A stretch of DNA of 64,000 nucleotides from NCBI RefSeq assembly GCF_052857255.1, contig NC_135500.1, positions 165,420,183 through 165,484,182 on the forward strand, given 5' to 3'. Of this stretch, positions 1 to 13,900 are shown piece by piece (the first letter of the stretch is position 1; each line of letters begins with the position of its first letter). Origin of the DNA: Amblyomma americanum (Eukaryota; Arthropoda; Arachnida; Ixodida; Ixodidae). Both the position numbers and the translations under genes were made by a program. The notes under the pieces were generated by a model. It was not told the origin of the DNA, searched no databases, and saw nothing but the letters and a program-made list of their open reading frames with translations.

Positions 1-329
1 ACAGGCACTCTCCGCTGTCCCCGTTCCTGACGCGCAAGACCTACCGGCGCTGGAATCACGCAAGCAACCGCGTGGCAGCGATGGCTGCGCACTGCTTGTG
101 TCGTTTATTTTTTGTCTGTGCCCCATTATGCCGTTTTTAAGCATGAACTGTTGAAATGCCATGTGGTATGACACTCCGAAAGAGAAAGCGCCGAAGATGC
201 GCCAACGGCGCTGGAGCGCGCCACGTTGTGTCAACTGCAGCCACTCGTTGCGATCAGCGTTCCTCTCATGCCAGTTCGTGCTTTATTTTCATGCAACTTT
301 TGCTTCGTTCTGCTAAATTTTGAGTGGCT

Positions 330-511
330 CAGCACCAGCAACAGATTGATCACGTAGCCAGTTCGTTACATCAAGGTCGACCATCGCAACTCCTTCATTA
401 TATGGAGGTCTGAAATACACGTACTTCAATGGGGTGGCACTGGGAAATTCAGAAACTTCGCAATATCGAGGAATTCGCAATATGGAGGTTCGTTACATCC
501 AGGTTCAACTG
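330..511. mobile_element. Tigger/pogo-like terminal fragment
   Basis: Read on the minus strand, the right boundary begins CAGTTGAACCTGGATGTAAC next to a TA dinucleotide (512-513). That is the usual look of a Tigger/pogo terminal repeat. A related subterminal motif (ttcgttacatcaaggtcgac) lies near 362. No left terminus was found, so this is a remnant. Confidence 0.4.
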
Positions 512-1048
512 TACTAGCCATGTGTTAAGATGGAAAGTGAAGCAGCAAGGTCAAATTTTGAACCACTTGTCGAGCACAGTTGAGGTTTTCCATGTATATG
601 TGACAAATGTGTTATTGTCAGCTCTCTTCTTGGTTCGTCTAACTGAACAGCCTAACTGGCAAGAGGCAAACACGGAACAAAACTGTACAAGAATGGAAAA
701 TGTTTACAGAGAGGTGTAGTAGTGCCAGCTGCAGGTGGTTCAAGTGACCCTAAGACAGCTACATGCTGGCAGCACTTGGTGACTAGAAAGACAACTAATG
801 CTGAAACAAATGTGCCTCTGATTTTAACTGCCTCCACGAGGACAATAAACTAACAATCTCAACCATGTGCAGAGCCCTTAAAATATGCTCCATGGGTTAT
901 TCTGCCATCACTGCCGAGCCACAGTGCATGTGAACAGCTCGTGTTCTGTTTTACGAAGTGCCAACTCTGCAGCGCACTCACAAGCACTTTTCCAGCATTA
1001 CATTATATGGCCATCAAGAGCTGCACTTTGTACCAGTTCTTTTGCTGA

Positions 1049-1054
1049 TTTATT
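1049..1054 (-). terminator. possible HPS5 polyadenylation signal
   Basis: AATAAA on the minus strand, the first canonical hexamer downstream of the HPS5 stop. It implies a 3' UTR of about 660 nt. No transcript evidence supports it; a weaker variant signal closer to the stop could be used. Confidence 0.35.
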
Positions 1055-1358
1055 ATTTTCTTTCTTTACCACTGGTCACCACTGCCCTCAATATCCAAGC
1101 CAGTGAACAACTTTGCATACTTAATTTTCAGTCATCACATGACAATTGCTGCAGTCACCAGTGGTGGAAGGGCAAGACAATAAACCTGGAAAGAGTAATT
1201 ACAAAATGTGGGCCGTGTGTTACAAATATCATAAAAAAAAATGTGGTAGGAATTTTAACGCAGTTAAACCAAGTAGACTTAAATGTGCGAAAACATGTGT
1301 TTAGCCTGGTTGGCTCGTGGTTTTGCTTTGCTGGGTCATTAGCACGTTTGGCGACAAT

Positions 1359-1492
1359 ATTAGTTCGATACTAGTATTAGTTGATGAAGATAATGATGTG
1401 CAATGCACAGGGCAAGAGTGTGCATATTAGTTCGATACTGGTATTAGTTGAAGAAGGCAAGAAGGAATGTAAGCGCAAGAGTGTGTTGCAGT
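1359..1492. repeat. 67-bp imperfect tandem duplication
   Basis: The string attagttcgatac followed by a near-identical tgtattagttga segment starts at 1359 and again at 1426. Both copies end around gcaagagtgtg. Two units only. Confidence 0.65.
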
Positions 1493-1692
1493 TTAACACG
1501 AGGCGTGATCAGCTGCGGCAACGGCATAGTGCTCACGTGCAGCAGTCAGTGCAGCTGATCGGCGCGGGTTCGAATTTCAGTCGCGGCAATATTGTGTAAA
1601 GCTTGACCTTCAAGGTCAAGTTTTGCACGAACTCGGTGAACCGGATAGGTTTTGTGAAGCAGTGCTTTTGCACTAAAAAAGAAAGAGCCAGC

Positions 1693-1985
1693 TCACGCCT
1701 GCTGCTGCTCGATGAGAGTGAGGAGAACACTGGCGAGGTAGAAGCCCTGGCCCAAGGAGTTGCGGGGCAGGTTCAGCTCGTGGAGGATCGCAGCCGCCTG
1801 GTCGAAGCCCAGCGAGGCCAGCATGCGCTGCGCTATGCTCTGCACGGTCAGGGGTGTCTGGTTCTCCCTGCACTTGTGAGGCTTGCCACAGGAGAGGCAC
1901 ATGACCACGACAACACGCTCAGGCCGATGCCTCCCCACCAGCTCCATCGCCAGCTTCCACTCTTGCGGTGATTCCGGCACGAACC
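1693..1985 (-). CDS. HPS5: HPS5 coding exon 18 (stop codon)
   Basis: Encodes residues 1443-1539 and the TGA stop at 1693-1695. It carries FVPESPQEWKLAMEL, the match to WIPETVEEWKLLLHL, and a C-terminal helical stretch ending LIEQQQA, as in the family. Acceptor TGTTCAG. Confidence 0.95.
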
Positions 1986-4900
1986 CTGAACACCACCGCA
2001 GTGGTTTCATAAAGACAGTGAGTTGGTGCCGCCAACGCTGGAAGTTAGCAATAATCTGAAATATATGCCGAAATTGTGATGACAATGTGATTGGCTTGAA
2101 AAGTACCGACAGCGGTGACTCTATGTTAAGTTAAAGTGGAAAAGCTAGTAGGAATATGGTCTTCATTCTTTTGCAAGACAGGAAACAAGAAAACAGAACA
2201 TGAAAAAAAAAATCAGCATTCAAGTGGCAACACAATGCAGAAAGAAGGTTAGTTTCAGCCATGATTAGCGAGCTTTCCGACGCCCCAAAAATTTTCAGGA
2301 TGAAATAGTTATTAGAAAACAATGGGAACAGAGACCGTTAAAATGGTTTAAAAACTGAATTGGGCAAGTTGGTAGTTCAACACATAGAAGAATGTACCAG
2401 TCTAAAAAAAATGGCATACAGAAAAAAGAGCGCACAAAACAAATGTTAAGTCCAGCATCTGCTCTGTCAGCTCTCTTTCTGTGTCCTGTCTTATGCATTG
2501 CTTCAATGCTTTATAAGGTGAAGAAAGTTATTTCTATTGACTTTGATTTCATCAAGTCCACATACTGACCTTATGAATAAACAGGATTATGAGAAATTGC
2601 CATCTATGTGCATACATATTTCATAAGCTTCAATATTCTCCATCCTACCTCACTAAAATTTGACGATAAAAAAAAAAAACACAGCTGCCTCTACCTTTCT
2701 CCCAGTACACTCAACTACAGATTGGTACTGTATCAACATAGCTACTACACAAGAGCTTGCACTGCTCTGAGGTATGATTCCAAACATAACCAATAATGGA
2801 AGCAAAGGCAGTGGAGACACACCCAGAAAATTGTCGGGCATCAGCAGCTCAGCATCTCCCAACTGTATCACGTTGACAAGGTGCTCTGTCCGGAAGCCCA
2901 GGTGCTTTAGGGCACAGAGGTAGCCAGGCCAAAACCTAGGCCAAAACAAAAAGCCAGTCTCACTTGTCGCAAGAGTTGAAGCTACAAGTAGGAGAAGAGC
3001 TATCGAATGTGCACTTTGCTTACGCATATGTTCGACAAAGCTCCAAGCTTCGCTGCGAGATCCAGTCTTTGCTGCACAACACTGCCTTCAGGTGCTCATA
3101 CATGGGCCAATTCATTTTGTGTGAGCCGTATCTGAAACACACACGCACAAAAAAGTGTCTCCATTTGTCCCCACCGAGAGTAACTCAAGCTGCAAAGTAA
3201 TCAATATCGAACAAAAAAGCATACAATGTCACACATTTTGCTCTTTCTTTCGCTTAGCTCTTCTGCAAGAACTGATACGTACGTTATTACGTAAACATTT
3301 TTCAGCAATGCATTACTGATAGTAACTGCCTTTTCAGCCACTGCAATTCCTGTACCACTCCCACAAAATCTCGTAACAGCCACAGACTATATGAAAATGT
3401 ATATCATGTGCAAGAACAGCATATAGCCACATTATTTAATTTGCTGGGCACTGACAGCCTTGTGGCATATGCCACAACTGAGCTTCTTTACATTTTATTT
3501 ATTACCCCAACTGCAGGTCATCTGGAAATCCATTTAACTAAAAAGCAGAAAATTTTTCAAATCAGATCCAATTAGCAATATAACACATCGGCTATACCTG
3601 CCGCCTGTTCACAGCAGCAGGTAGATGTACCTAAATGACAATAACGGTCAGTTCCTAACAGTCAGAGGAAGCAGTCAACAAGGCTGTCATGACTTTTGAT
3701 ATTCCCATTTCAGGGTAAGACCAGAAGCAGTAGCTGGAAACGATCAATGCCAAAACGCTAGTAGTTTCGCCAAGCATTATGGGTTGCGCACAAATTCAGA
3801 CGCCAAAAGGAAAAGCATTTCATCCTTCAGTGACCTACTCTCTGTGACAAGACCGAGTGGGAATGACTTCTCACCTTGGAGCACCGCAGGAACACTTGAG
3901 GCTGTCGCTATTTACAGACTGCAAGCACTGCGTCACCCATTCCCACCGAACTTCCTCATTCTCAAGGTACTTGCGAAATGAAGACAGCCTGAAAAGAAAT
4001 TTCAGTCCATTGCAACAAAAAAACAAAGCAAACAATGACAAAAGCCCAAGATGTGGCAAAACATTCCGGTCATCCATTATGACAAGGCCACAGGCCTGCC
4101 ATGGTGATGAGCCATAAATAACTTAAAATAATGGATGGCTTTTCCTTTTCCTGCATGAAATGCTTAGACACATGTTTTAGCTTGTGAAAAGTGAATTCAG
4201 AAACATTAAAGGTGCACTAAAAAGGAACCTGAACTAGTCTTTTTACCACGGGAACTCTATCTACATGTTCCAAGCATTCTTAGAAACTTCGAATTATTGT
4301 TCTGTGTGGCCAATTTTCCTAATTTAAATCAGATTAAATGTTCTGGCTCCTGCCTTTTTTTTTTGAACTCATTGCTGAAGATAGGAGGAGTCAACCAACG
4401 CGTGGAATACCTTTCAGCCAGTCCCATGGAGGCTTGCTGCTCTGCCATCGCCGAAGTGATACGTAAATCAGAGTCCACGCATGTTTTTAATTCCGTGGGC
4501 CTAAATTGTGGCTATGTTGTCTGAAACTGAAACTATTTATTCACGGAAACCTAAAAACCAAAATAAAAGTGAAACCGAAGCCGCCACGGGGCTCACTGAA
4601 AGGCACTCCACGCGTTGGTTGACTCGTCCTACCTTCAGCGTTGAGTTCAAAAAAAGGCGGGAGCCGAAACATTTAATCCGATTTAACTTAGGGAAATCAG
4701 CCGCACAGAACAATAATTTGAAGTTTCTAAGAATGCTCGGAACATGTAGATCGAGTTCCCACGGTAAAAAGACGAGTTCAGATTCCTCTTTAGTGCACCT
4801 TTAAAGTTAACTTCACGGGGAGTCACAAACGTTAGTCCCCAAGGCAATCAAGGTCATCAAAACCACCACCTGTAGCCACCTACTGCATTCTACTGCCTGC

Positions 4901-7900
4901 TGTCTATTGCACCGGCTACTGACACTATTGCTAGCCATTGCATAGTACCCACTGCAACTCTTTCATGCTAGAACCTACATTTAATGACGAGTGAGGCCAG
5001 TGGTTGCTTCTTTTTTCTTAGTGCGAAAGCAATACTTTACTAGCAAAGCTGAAAAATCCAAGGTATGTGTGAAGCCTCAACCTTTGACGAAATGTCAGCA
5101 GTGAGCGTCTTGTGCAGCTGCTCCATCAACGCGTGGAAATGCCCCCCCCCTCAACTCCCTGCACACAGCTGCCAATAGTGGCTGATGATAAGATCTAGCA
5201 TGTGGTTGCCTATGAGGCAGTGTGTGTGTGTGTGTTGCCTCAAGTACTTTCGCACGTCCTACTCGGCTTAACTATGTTAAAACCCTAGCATTTTTTTTTT
5301 TCGTGGAAAGTTTAACACAGACTAGCAGCCTGCTACAAAACATGGCTGACAGCCAGGTGCTCACATCTGAGGCAGAGCAAAGCAGTTGAGGGCGCTCTGC
5401 ATGGCTCTGAGGAAAAGGGATGGGTCCACCTTGCACAGCTTGGTGAAGTACAGGATGTCTCTTGCTGAAAGACAGCTGGCTTTCTTTGGAAAGATGTCCT
5501 CCCCTTTCTCCTGTGCTACTTCGTGCAGTCTGCAATAGAACGCCATGAAGCTCAGAGTATTTGCAGCATCAAAGGAGTTGTGTCTATATGAAGCATACCA
5601 GCAAGCTTAAAGAAGTGTGGCCGGATGTGAAAGTCATAGAAAAAAGATCAGAATAATTTTAACATTGTTTCATGTGCCTTGTAGCCCTTTATAGAACTGA
5701 ATGCCAATTTTCAGAAGCATAACTAGAGGACCAGGGCCATAGCAAAGGCGTGCAAAGCATTCTTCCAGACGTGTTATACGAGAAAACACTAGCGACTGTT
5801 TTCCCCTTTACCTCAAATGCCATTTCATGAAGACTAAAAGAAATGGAAACTAAAGAAGCGATATTTAAACACTGAATTCGTCCAATATGCTTAGGGGAAC
5901 CCACCCAAGGTGGACTAGATTTGAAATAAGTAATTACTCATTAGCATCTACCCAAGCACAGCGCTATGGCTAGAAAGGAAAGCTATACACTGTATTCCCT
6001 CACGCAATTTGCACATTTTCTTTCTTTAAATTAAGGCTTCAAAAAAAGGGGGAGCGCAAATTATGAGATGATTTCACAAACAATTATTGAAAAATTTGCA
6101 AAGGTCACCACACGTAAATATATAGCATATACTGCCGCCTATACGTTGAGTAACTCTTGCTGTTGGGCTAGTTGGTCTTCTATGATCTTTGATGAACCAG
6201 CACAAAAGGACAACGAACAAGTAGAAGAAGGACGACGTGGATGGAAGCGCTGAAGCTACTTGTCCGTTGTCCTTTTGCTCTGGTTCATCAAAGATCTATA
6301 TGTTGGCCTGTCAACTCACACCCCTTGCTGGACAAACAAAAAGCTAACTCCAAATATGACACATCTATACCCTTCCTACCTTCCCCACGTTAAGTACTTA
6401 GTTCCCTGTGGAATGGCATGATGAAGCGTGCGTAGCTCAAAGTAATAAACACACAATGATACAATAATGAGGCCAGCAGTCAGAGGCAAACAGAGATAAA
6501 ATGCAATAAAACGGTGCCCTCATGTGCAGCCCAGCTGACTAGTGGCAAGCAACAAACAGTTTGGTAGTTTCAGATTTCGGTGCGCACTGGAGGTTACCGG
6601 AAATCAACTCTCAACTGTTCGTCCGCGAAAGCAGCCGCTACAATGAGTGAACCAGGTGAATGGCTTGCAATCCGTCTCCTCGACACTCATACCTTTCGCA
6701 GCTGCACACAGCAACACAATGGTGGCAATCTTTCCAATCCTGCCTTGTGCGCAACCGTGCGCATGAGTGTGGTCTGGCACAGCAGGGAGTGCAAAATATG
6801 CAAGTAAAAGTTTTTTTAAGGTAATAATTTAGGGGTGCATGAATTACATAAGGGCGAAAATTATGAAAGAAAATGCACTAGATTTCACAGAAACTTTGGA
6901 GTTGAAGAAAAATTTGTCCTGGTCCAAGGACCAAACCGAGGATTACTACCTATTAGGGACAGTGGCTTTACCAGTTAATCTAACCAGGACCGCTACCAGA
7001 TGGTAAGGCAAGACTGAATTGATCAACTGTATGTTGCACTTGAGTGGATGCTCTTATTTAAAACACTGAATCAACTAACGTAAGAGTGGATAAAGTCAAT
7101 ACTGCGAGAGAAGCTAAACGGAATAATGAATGGTGTGAAATAAGAGCTCTCATAAAGCAACTGTGCTTGAAACATAAGCCCTTCAAATTGTACAAGGTGC
7201 ACAGGGCAATAAAAAAAAAACATGAAATTTTTAACTGAAAGCAGTTGTTTTACTCTGCCTTCAGGCTGTAATATTCAAGGTAAAAATTGCAGTTAAGATG
7301 AACACTGCCATTTACAGAAGCTGACTTTCAAAGCTACGCCCATGAGCAAAAATTGCGATTCCTTTGTACACTTACAACAAGAGGTAAGCCAGGAGCAGCC
7401 ATGGCTGGTTGGTCACTTTCTCAAGCTGCTGCGTTATCGCAACCAGGCGCTCGGGTCCACTTTCATGCCGACTTGCAGCCCTCAACCCTTGAAGCACACC
7501 CAACACTACAGTGCTCCATGTCTCAAAGCACGGTCTTTCCGTAAGCTGCACAGCATCCCACACGACTTCAATGTCGAGAAGATGGAAGTAATACTGCACA
7601 AAAAGTGCAGTTTTGGCATCACTGGTGTGGCTTTTGAGTGGCTCAGCCTTGTGTGTACTATGTGCAATCATTGGCATCCAGGACATTGACGTAGCTTCAC
7701 TCTGGGAACCCTGACTAGGTGATATATCACTGTAAACTGACAAGTTTCTTTGGCCTGCAGAGCCTTCCTCTGCTACAACATTGTCTCTTTGGCATGCTTG
7801 AGTCGGCTCGTGTGGCGCAAAACCATTCACACTGATGGCACCCTGATGTTCGTTGTTTCCAAAGCTGCCGCCCTCTGTTGGCCCTGCCATCTCTTCCAAT

Positions 7901-10900
7901 GATTTGGCTACAGGTTCATTTCCTTGGACAGGAGGCAAGTTGCCAGGCAAAGAAGTGCTGGCAGCACAGTTGGCATGGTCTCCCACATCCTCTCTGCAAT
8001 TTTCATCCTCGGCAAACTCTTCACCTGGCTCCTCCTTGCACTGACTGAAAGAGGTCTTCCTAACAAAGGAAGTGTCGGGCTGATGCGCAGACTCCTCAGG
8101 TCGGAAGTCCAGGTTGATGGAGAGACCGCCACATGAGGACATGCTCTGGAACATTACTGATTCGCTGCAGGAGTCGACAGTTGGCATCTCCGAAAGGTGA
8201 AACCCGTACTTCTCGGATGTCGATGACCGCATCGAAAGGCTCAGGTCGCAGTGTGTTGAGGTATCCTCGCTTCCTAGCGAGTTTGTACTGCTATGCTTGG
8301 AGAGCTTCACGTCAGTAGCAGCCGAGCTGCCATTATGAACCGACGATGTGAGCTTCTCACGACCTTCGAGTTCGGACACCTTTGCAGCAATTCTTTCCAC
8401 ACTGCCCAGCGTACTTGTTTGAAAGCACAGCATGGCTAACTCCCGGGCTTTCTCCTCTACTTCTGGAGGCAGATGAAAAGGATCACAGGTGAAGATAGAT
8501 TTTACAAGGCTGAGCTGTGCACTCACTCCAACATCCTCTTGGGAGCTGGGAGAAGAAAAGGTCTCTTCGGGAGACTTCTGTACACTATCACAGTAGCTCA
8601 TAGCAGACGGGAGCTTCACAGTCTCCGTGGTTGCTATTCGGTTGATGACGCCGACTTGAGTGGAATGTAGTGCATCGAGCCATTCTTCAAGAACCATAAC
8701 AAGGCTGGGAACGTGGTAGAAGATACCAGGGTCATTGGCATTTGAGCTGGAAGAAAAAGCAAAATATGTCTGCTGAAGTTTAATATTGTATTGCGAATGC
8801 CAAATGATAGCAAAATACACTGACCTGATTCAATACAATTGCAGGAGACCACTTACACATAGCTGTGGCCTTCTTGTGACCAGTGAGCATATAGCCATTT
8901 AACCAACATGCATGTACAAACTTGCTGAATGGATTTTTGCAACAACTGCCAACCTATCGCAAACACACTAAAAAACTGCTTGGTGCTACTACAGTAGAAT
9001 CTCAGTGAAACGAAAACATTTGATACAAATTTTGCAATGGCACACAAATTCGCAAAATTCCCCGGGCGGAATGCATTGTGTACAATGTGTGGAATTTCGG
9101 ATGTTCCGAACTCTCTTTCGCGCCACTGCAGATGATACGAACACGCGAGCCATGACCGTACCCTCGAGCTCTAAGCGCAGCCCGCACACTGCCGACGGCA
9201 TGATTGCTAACCGCACGATACGCACCGCAAGCAGTGAGTGGTGGTACGCGGCCTGCACATCAGCGACACCATAATCGGCAATTGTGCTGTATGCATCATG
9301 AGTAGCAAGCTGTGGCTGCGCAGCCGTGAATAAAACTCGTCAGCTGTAAACATGCAGACCTGTGTGAATGCTTTGTTCATGTGGAAGAAGAAAAAAAACA
9401 AAAACAAAACAAAGACAAAACAAAGCCCAAAATATCCAGCTGTGTTTTACCTTGCCCGCAGTGTTGCTTCAATGAAGGTGTTACTCGCGGCAGGAAGGAA
9501 AGACCAGAAGTCATCTTTGGGTGCAAATGGCTTGCTCCTGGCTTCTTCAGGCTTCAAAACAGGTTCGGCTACATTCGTAAAAGAATGTTTAGCATGATAT
9601 TCTACAAACTGAACACAAAAAATCAGCCTCAGCAGTTGGCACGCACCTGGAGTGTTCTCTGGCACAACGGACAAGGGAGATGTCAGGCCCACATCTCCAC
9701 CTTGGTCCATTGAAAAGTACTTCAGTTTTCCCTCCAGGCCTCGAAGGTTTTTCAGTATTGTGTCCTTGCCGTTCGACAACTTCGATGAAAGCCTGCAAAA
9801 AAGGTATGATGATCATAAATTTTTATGGTGCAAGGGCATCTGAGGCCAAAGAGCGCCATGACACAAGGCTGTTTCTTCTACTCAAGGTGGGGTGAAAGAC
9901 CCATTTCCTAAGCCTTTCACCCTAAATAAGCTGAGCACCAGACAGGGGAAGGCTTGTACCCATTGTACCATCGGTGAGTACCCGGCGGCACTGGGGATCG
10001 AACCCCGCACCTCAAGCATGCAAGGCACTCAACCACTCAACCACTAGGCTACCGCTGCGGTTTCAAAAAAGGAATAATAGAACATGCACATTACATTAGT
10101 GAAGACAACCACACAAATTTGTGCAGTCACTTTATGACCATTCAGGTATGATAGTTAAAAATATTACAAATTACCGATCTCAACAACATTACAAAAGTTT
10201 TTCTTATAACAAGGCTTCCAAGCCAAAATGATGCCCACAGAATGAGTGATGTTCAAGGTAGCACCAATAGGTACAGGCCTAGATTTTCCAAGTTTGAGAT
10301 AAAAAAATAAGGTCACACGGAGCTGTACATGGAGCTGTACAAGGACAGTATACTGAATGAGGGGCCAACTCAATGAAAGCTGTTTAACCGCTGCAACAGT
10401 TCAAAACTGCATGAAAGTCTTTCTTCTTCTACCCGGCTTCTGTAACCAGCAGGATGCTCTCCGCCCAAAAAAAAATACTTCACTTCTAATAAATCAGGCA
10501 TACACGTTTCTGAACAGCGAAATTTCACTGCTTTGTAGGGTTACCGCACAAATTGATAATCAAAAATCTTCCGAGTATCTGTAAGAAAAATTAAACAATC
10601 AACATAAACACATACACTATTTCCTCTCTGTCAATGACGTTACAAGAACTCCGTAAGTCCACAGGTGTTCGGTGGGTTGCAAAACCATAGGCCTGTGTGC
10701 CTCAGCACTGAGGGCTGTAAACATCCATGCTTTATGGTGCACGTGGCATATGGACCATATTGCAAATGACTTTCTGGGTCACCCCATCATACTGAAACTA
10801 ACCTCTACATTTCTACTTACAGGCTACTATCCATGGTAAAACAGCGCAGAAAAACACGAGGACGGAACAAACACGACGACACGAGCGGTGCATTTACAGG

Positions 10901-13900
10901 CTACATTCTAAGCTCCAAAACCTGCACAAAACACACAACAAAAAATTCGGAGCTAAGCTTACCGGCTTAGCACATTAATCAGTGAAAGTTGTTATAGCTT
11001 TGGTTTAGCTAGCTGTGCATTTGGCCGCGGAATCTACATCGACAGCCGTAAGAGAAAACCCAGCCGTGCTGATGCCAACCAGTGAAATCTGACGGGGCCA
11101 CCTGTTGATTTCCCTCTACACTTGCCCTCCCCACTTTGCCACCTGCCAACTGTAGCAGGTGACAAATGAATTAAATTCACTAAATTAAATTAAACTATTG
11201 TCTAATTAAATTAGTGCACTAAGTAATTAAGGTCTTACAGCTGATGCTATAGATTTCCCGGTAGAATGCAAGCCTGTATGGGTAAACCAAAGCTACAACA
11301 GCTTTCGCTGTAGCAAAAGCTTGAAATGAGATCAGTGCAGTGCGCGATAGAAAAAAATACAAAACGGTCAGTTATCTGATGCAACAATTCTGCAAATCAG
11401 TTAGAGTTACCCTCACTTTGATACTTTTACTCTACAGAGTGCTTTTGCTCAAAGAAAAGGCTTCATGCATAAGACAGAATTTTTCAGGTGGATGAAGGGT
11501 TATGTAGTAGCCCTGCTTTCGCAGCAAAATGATAGGTGTAGCATCAAAAAGAAGACCAGAAAAAAATAAAATGCGAATTCACAATGTCCTACTTGAGGTA
11601 AAAGAGCGAAATGGGCTTAGGCATGGTGTGTGATGCACAGATCAAATAGCCCATGGTCTATCAGACTGATTGAGCAGATAGCACAGGAACAGATACATAG
11701 CCGACTGAGGATGGCAGAGGCTATGGTGGAATAATTACAAAGTTTGCTGGGGTGCACAGAATGAGTGTGAATTACTACTAGTACCTAGCTGATAATGATC
11801 ACAGTTTTCACTGATTTCACTGCCCCCACTTCCTCTCCCCTTCTCCCATGCTGCCTTACAGTTTCGCTGTCAACAGCTTTGCTAAATGACTGCTGTGTGA
11901 GCAGCGGATTTCGCCTTTTACGACAGCCGCACACACATTTTGGTTCATAACACCTCACACATGGCACCCGTCTCCAGAATGGCCCTTCGCACGAGTGAAG
12001 AGGAGAGCACTCACGTTTCTCGAAGCTTTGCAAGGTCAGCAACATTAGCCAGTTGTGCCAGGTCAGTGCCTCGCATGGTGAAGGCAGCGGGCACCAGGCT
12101 CGAGCCATACACTCCCAGGCTGAGGTACTGGTAAACACTTTCATAGCCCACGTCCTGCTCGGCGTACATGCTGGCCAACACCTCCGGGTCCACCCGGTCT
12201 AATGGGCTCATGGGGGAATCCAAGGGTGATGCCGGAATGGCCGGCAGTATCCGCAGAGCACTCCCGTAAGCCTTCTTGTTGTTCCCCCCTCGATCTGTCA
12301 CAGAGCACCCAGGGGTCGGTGACATATCAGGCTCATCGGGCGTCTCCCTGTCCGAACTTTCACCGGAGCTACCACCTTTAACTGCAGCTTTCGTCTGTTC
12401 CCTGCTCCCAACACTGAGCCCCATGAATCCCGAGTTCTTGGAGGCAGTCTGTAGGTGACGTGGCCTCTCCGATAATGTCCTCGCCGGCTGAGATTCTTGC
12501 ACTCCTTGTCGAGGGGCTTCTAGGCTCAAGCTCCTCTCTCTCTGAGTGCTTGAAGAGCCCACTACAGCCCTCCGAGATGGTGTTGGACTGCAAGCCTTTG
12601 TCGGCTTTGGCTTCAAAGGGCACTCTGCCGATGGCGCTTTGCCGAACGTGCCTGGTGGTGGAGGGTCGCTCCCACGCCGCACAGTTTTTCGAACAGGTCT
12701 TGGGCTGGGTGTGTTTGGTTTGACTGGATCAGACGAATGGCATCGAACGTGACGGGGTGATGCTACTCCACATTCATCCCTGGATCCCTGGATGTCTCTG
12801 GAGCGCCGCCTTGCAGACACACGCTCGACAGTGACCTGCGCAAGACTCGACGATGCAGGGCCCAGGCATTCTTCTGTGCTGGGGTCAACCTTTGGCTTGG
12901 ACGGTCTCTTGGTAATGTCAATGTCATAGCTGTCAAACAACAGCTTCGCAACAGACTCGGCTAAAGAGATCTCACCAGACTCCTTCAGTTTGTCATGGAG
13001 TTCAAAACTAAGCTCGCTGGGTAACGTCTTTTCAAAGGCAGCCTTTGGGATGTGGAGCCGGTTTTGACAGAGGAACTGACCACACAGTGTCGCATGATTG
13101 TGTTGCAGGAGGCACAAGACGGCTTGCACTGGCGTCAGCAGGGAGCAGGCCCAAAATTCACCACTGTGCAGCTGGATGTAAATGCTGTTGCGAACACATC
13201 TCAAGTCTTTTATATCTGCAATGGGGTGGGAAAAAGAGGGGGGAATAATTCTTTTAGAGTGCTGGCTGTTAAAGCAAAGGTTCGACGTGACCACCGAGCG
13301 TGACCAGAGGCTGGAAGGGTGCCACTCGAGAGGGATCATGCAACTGCCCTACGCACATAGCCCATGCCTCACACTGACCCTCCCAAAACAGAAATGCAAT
13401 CGTCACACAGTCAAGCGAAGCAAACACAACGACTACAAAAGCACAAAAAGGAACAGTTAGCGCTGATCACGTGTACTGCCGCGGGTGCAGTCGCCGTTAA
13501 ATTTTTTTTTTCTCAAAAATCTGCAGGATTACGCACAACGCGCACAGGAAGTCTGCAACCATATCTCATGAGCACATGGCACAGTGAAGAAAAGGCAGTA
13601 TGTACAAAAAATGAACAAACGCCTGAAAATTTCACATGTTTTAACCAAATTTAACTAAATACTGTCAGCACATTTCCTCACCTTTCAGCTCGTCATTCCA
13701 GAGTACAATCTCTCCTGCTTGAGGATTAATAATATAAAGGCCATTGGAACTCCATGAAATCAAAAATGGCATGTTTTGATTGCTGCAAGGAAAAAAAAAA
13801 AAGCTTGCCTGAAGATTCTGTGGAGTGTTATCAAAAAAGCACACACCATATATACCACAGCTGATAAATCTTTCATACAAGTTTAATGCAAGTCTTCCGA

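Larger units (their letters stand above)
1..1692. other. 3' flank of HPS5, no gene seen
   Basis: No convincing coding sequence. It contains the end of a Tigger-like element near 511, a 67-bp tandem duplication (1359-1492) and a 19-bp palindrome at 1602-1620. The first 300 bases are GC-richer than the rest, but I recognise nothing in them. Confidence 0.6.

Noticed and set aside
1521..1595. B-box-like gcgggttcgaatttcag as a tRNA or SINE head
   Set aside because: No matching A box or SINE body was found around it.
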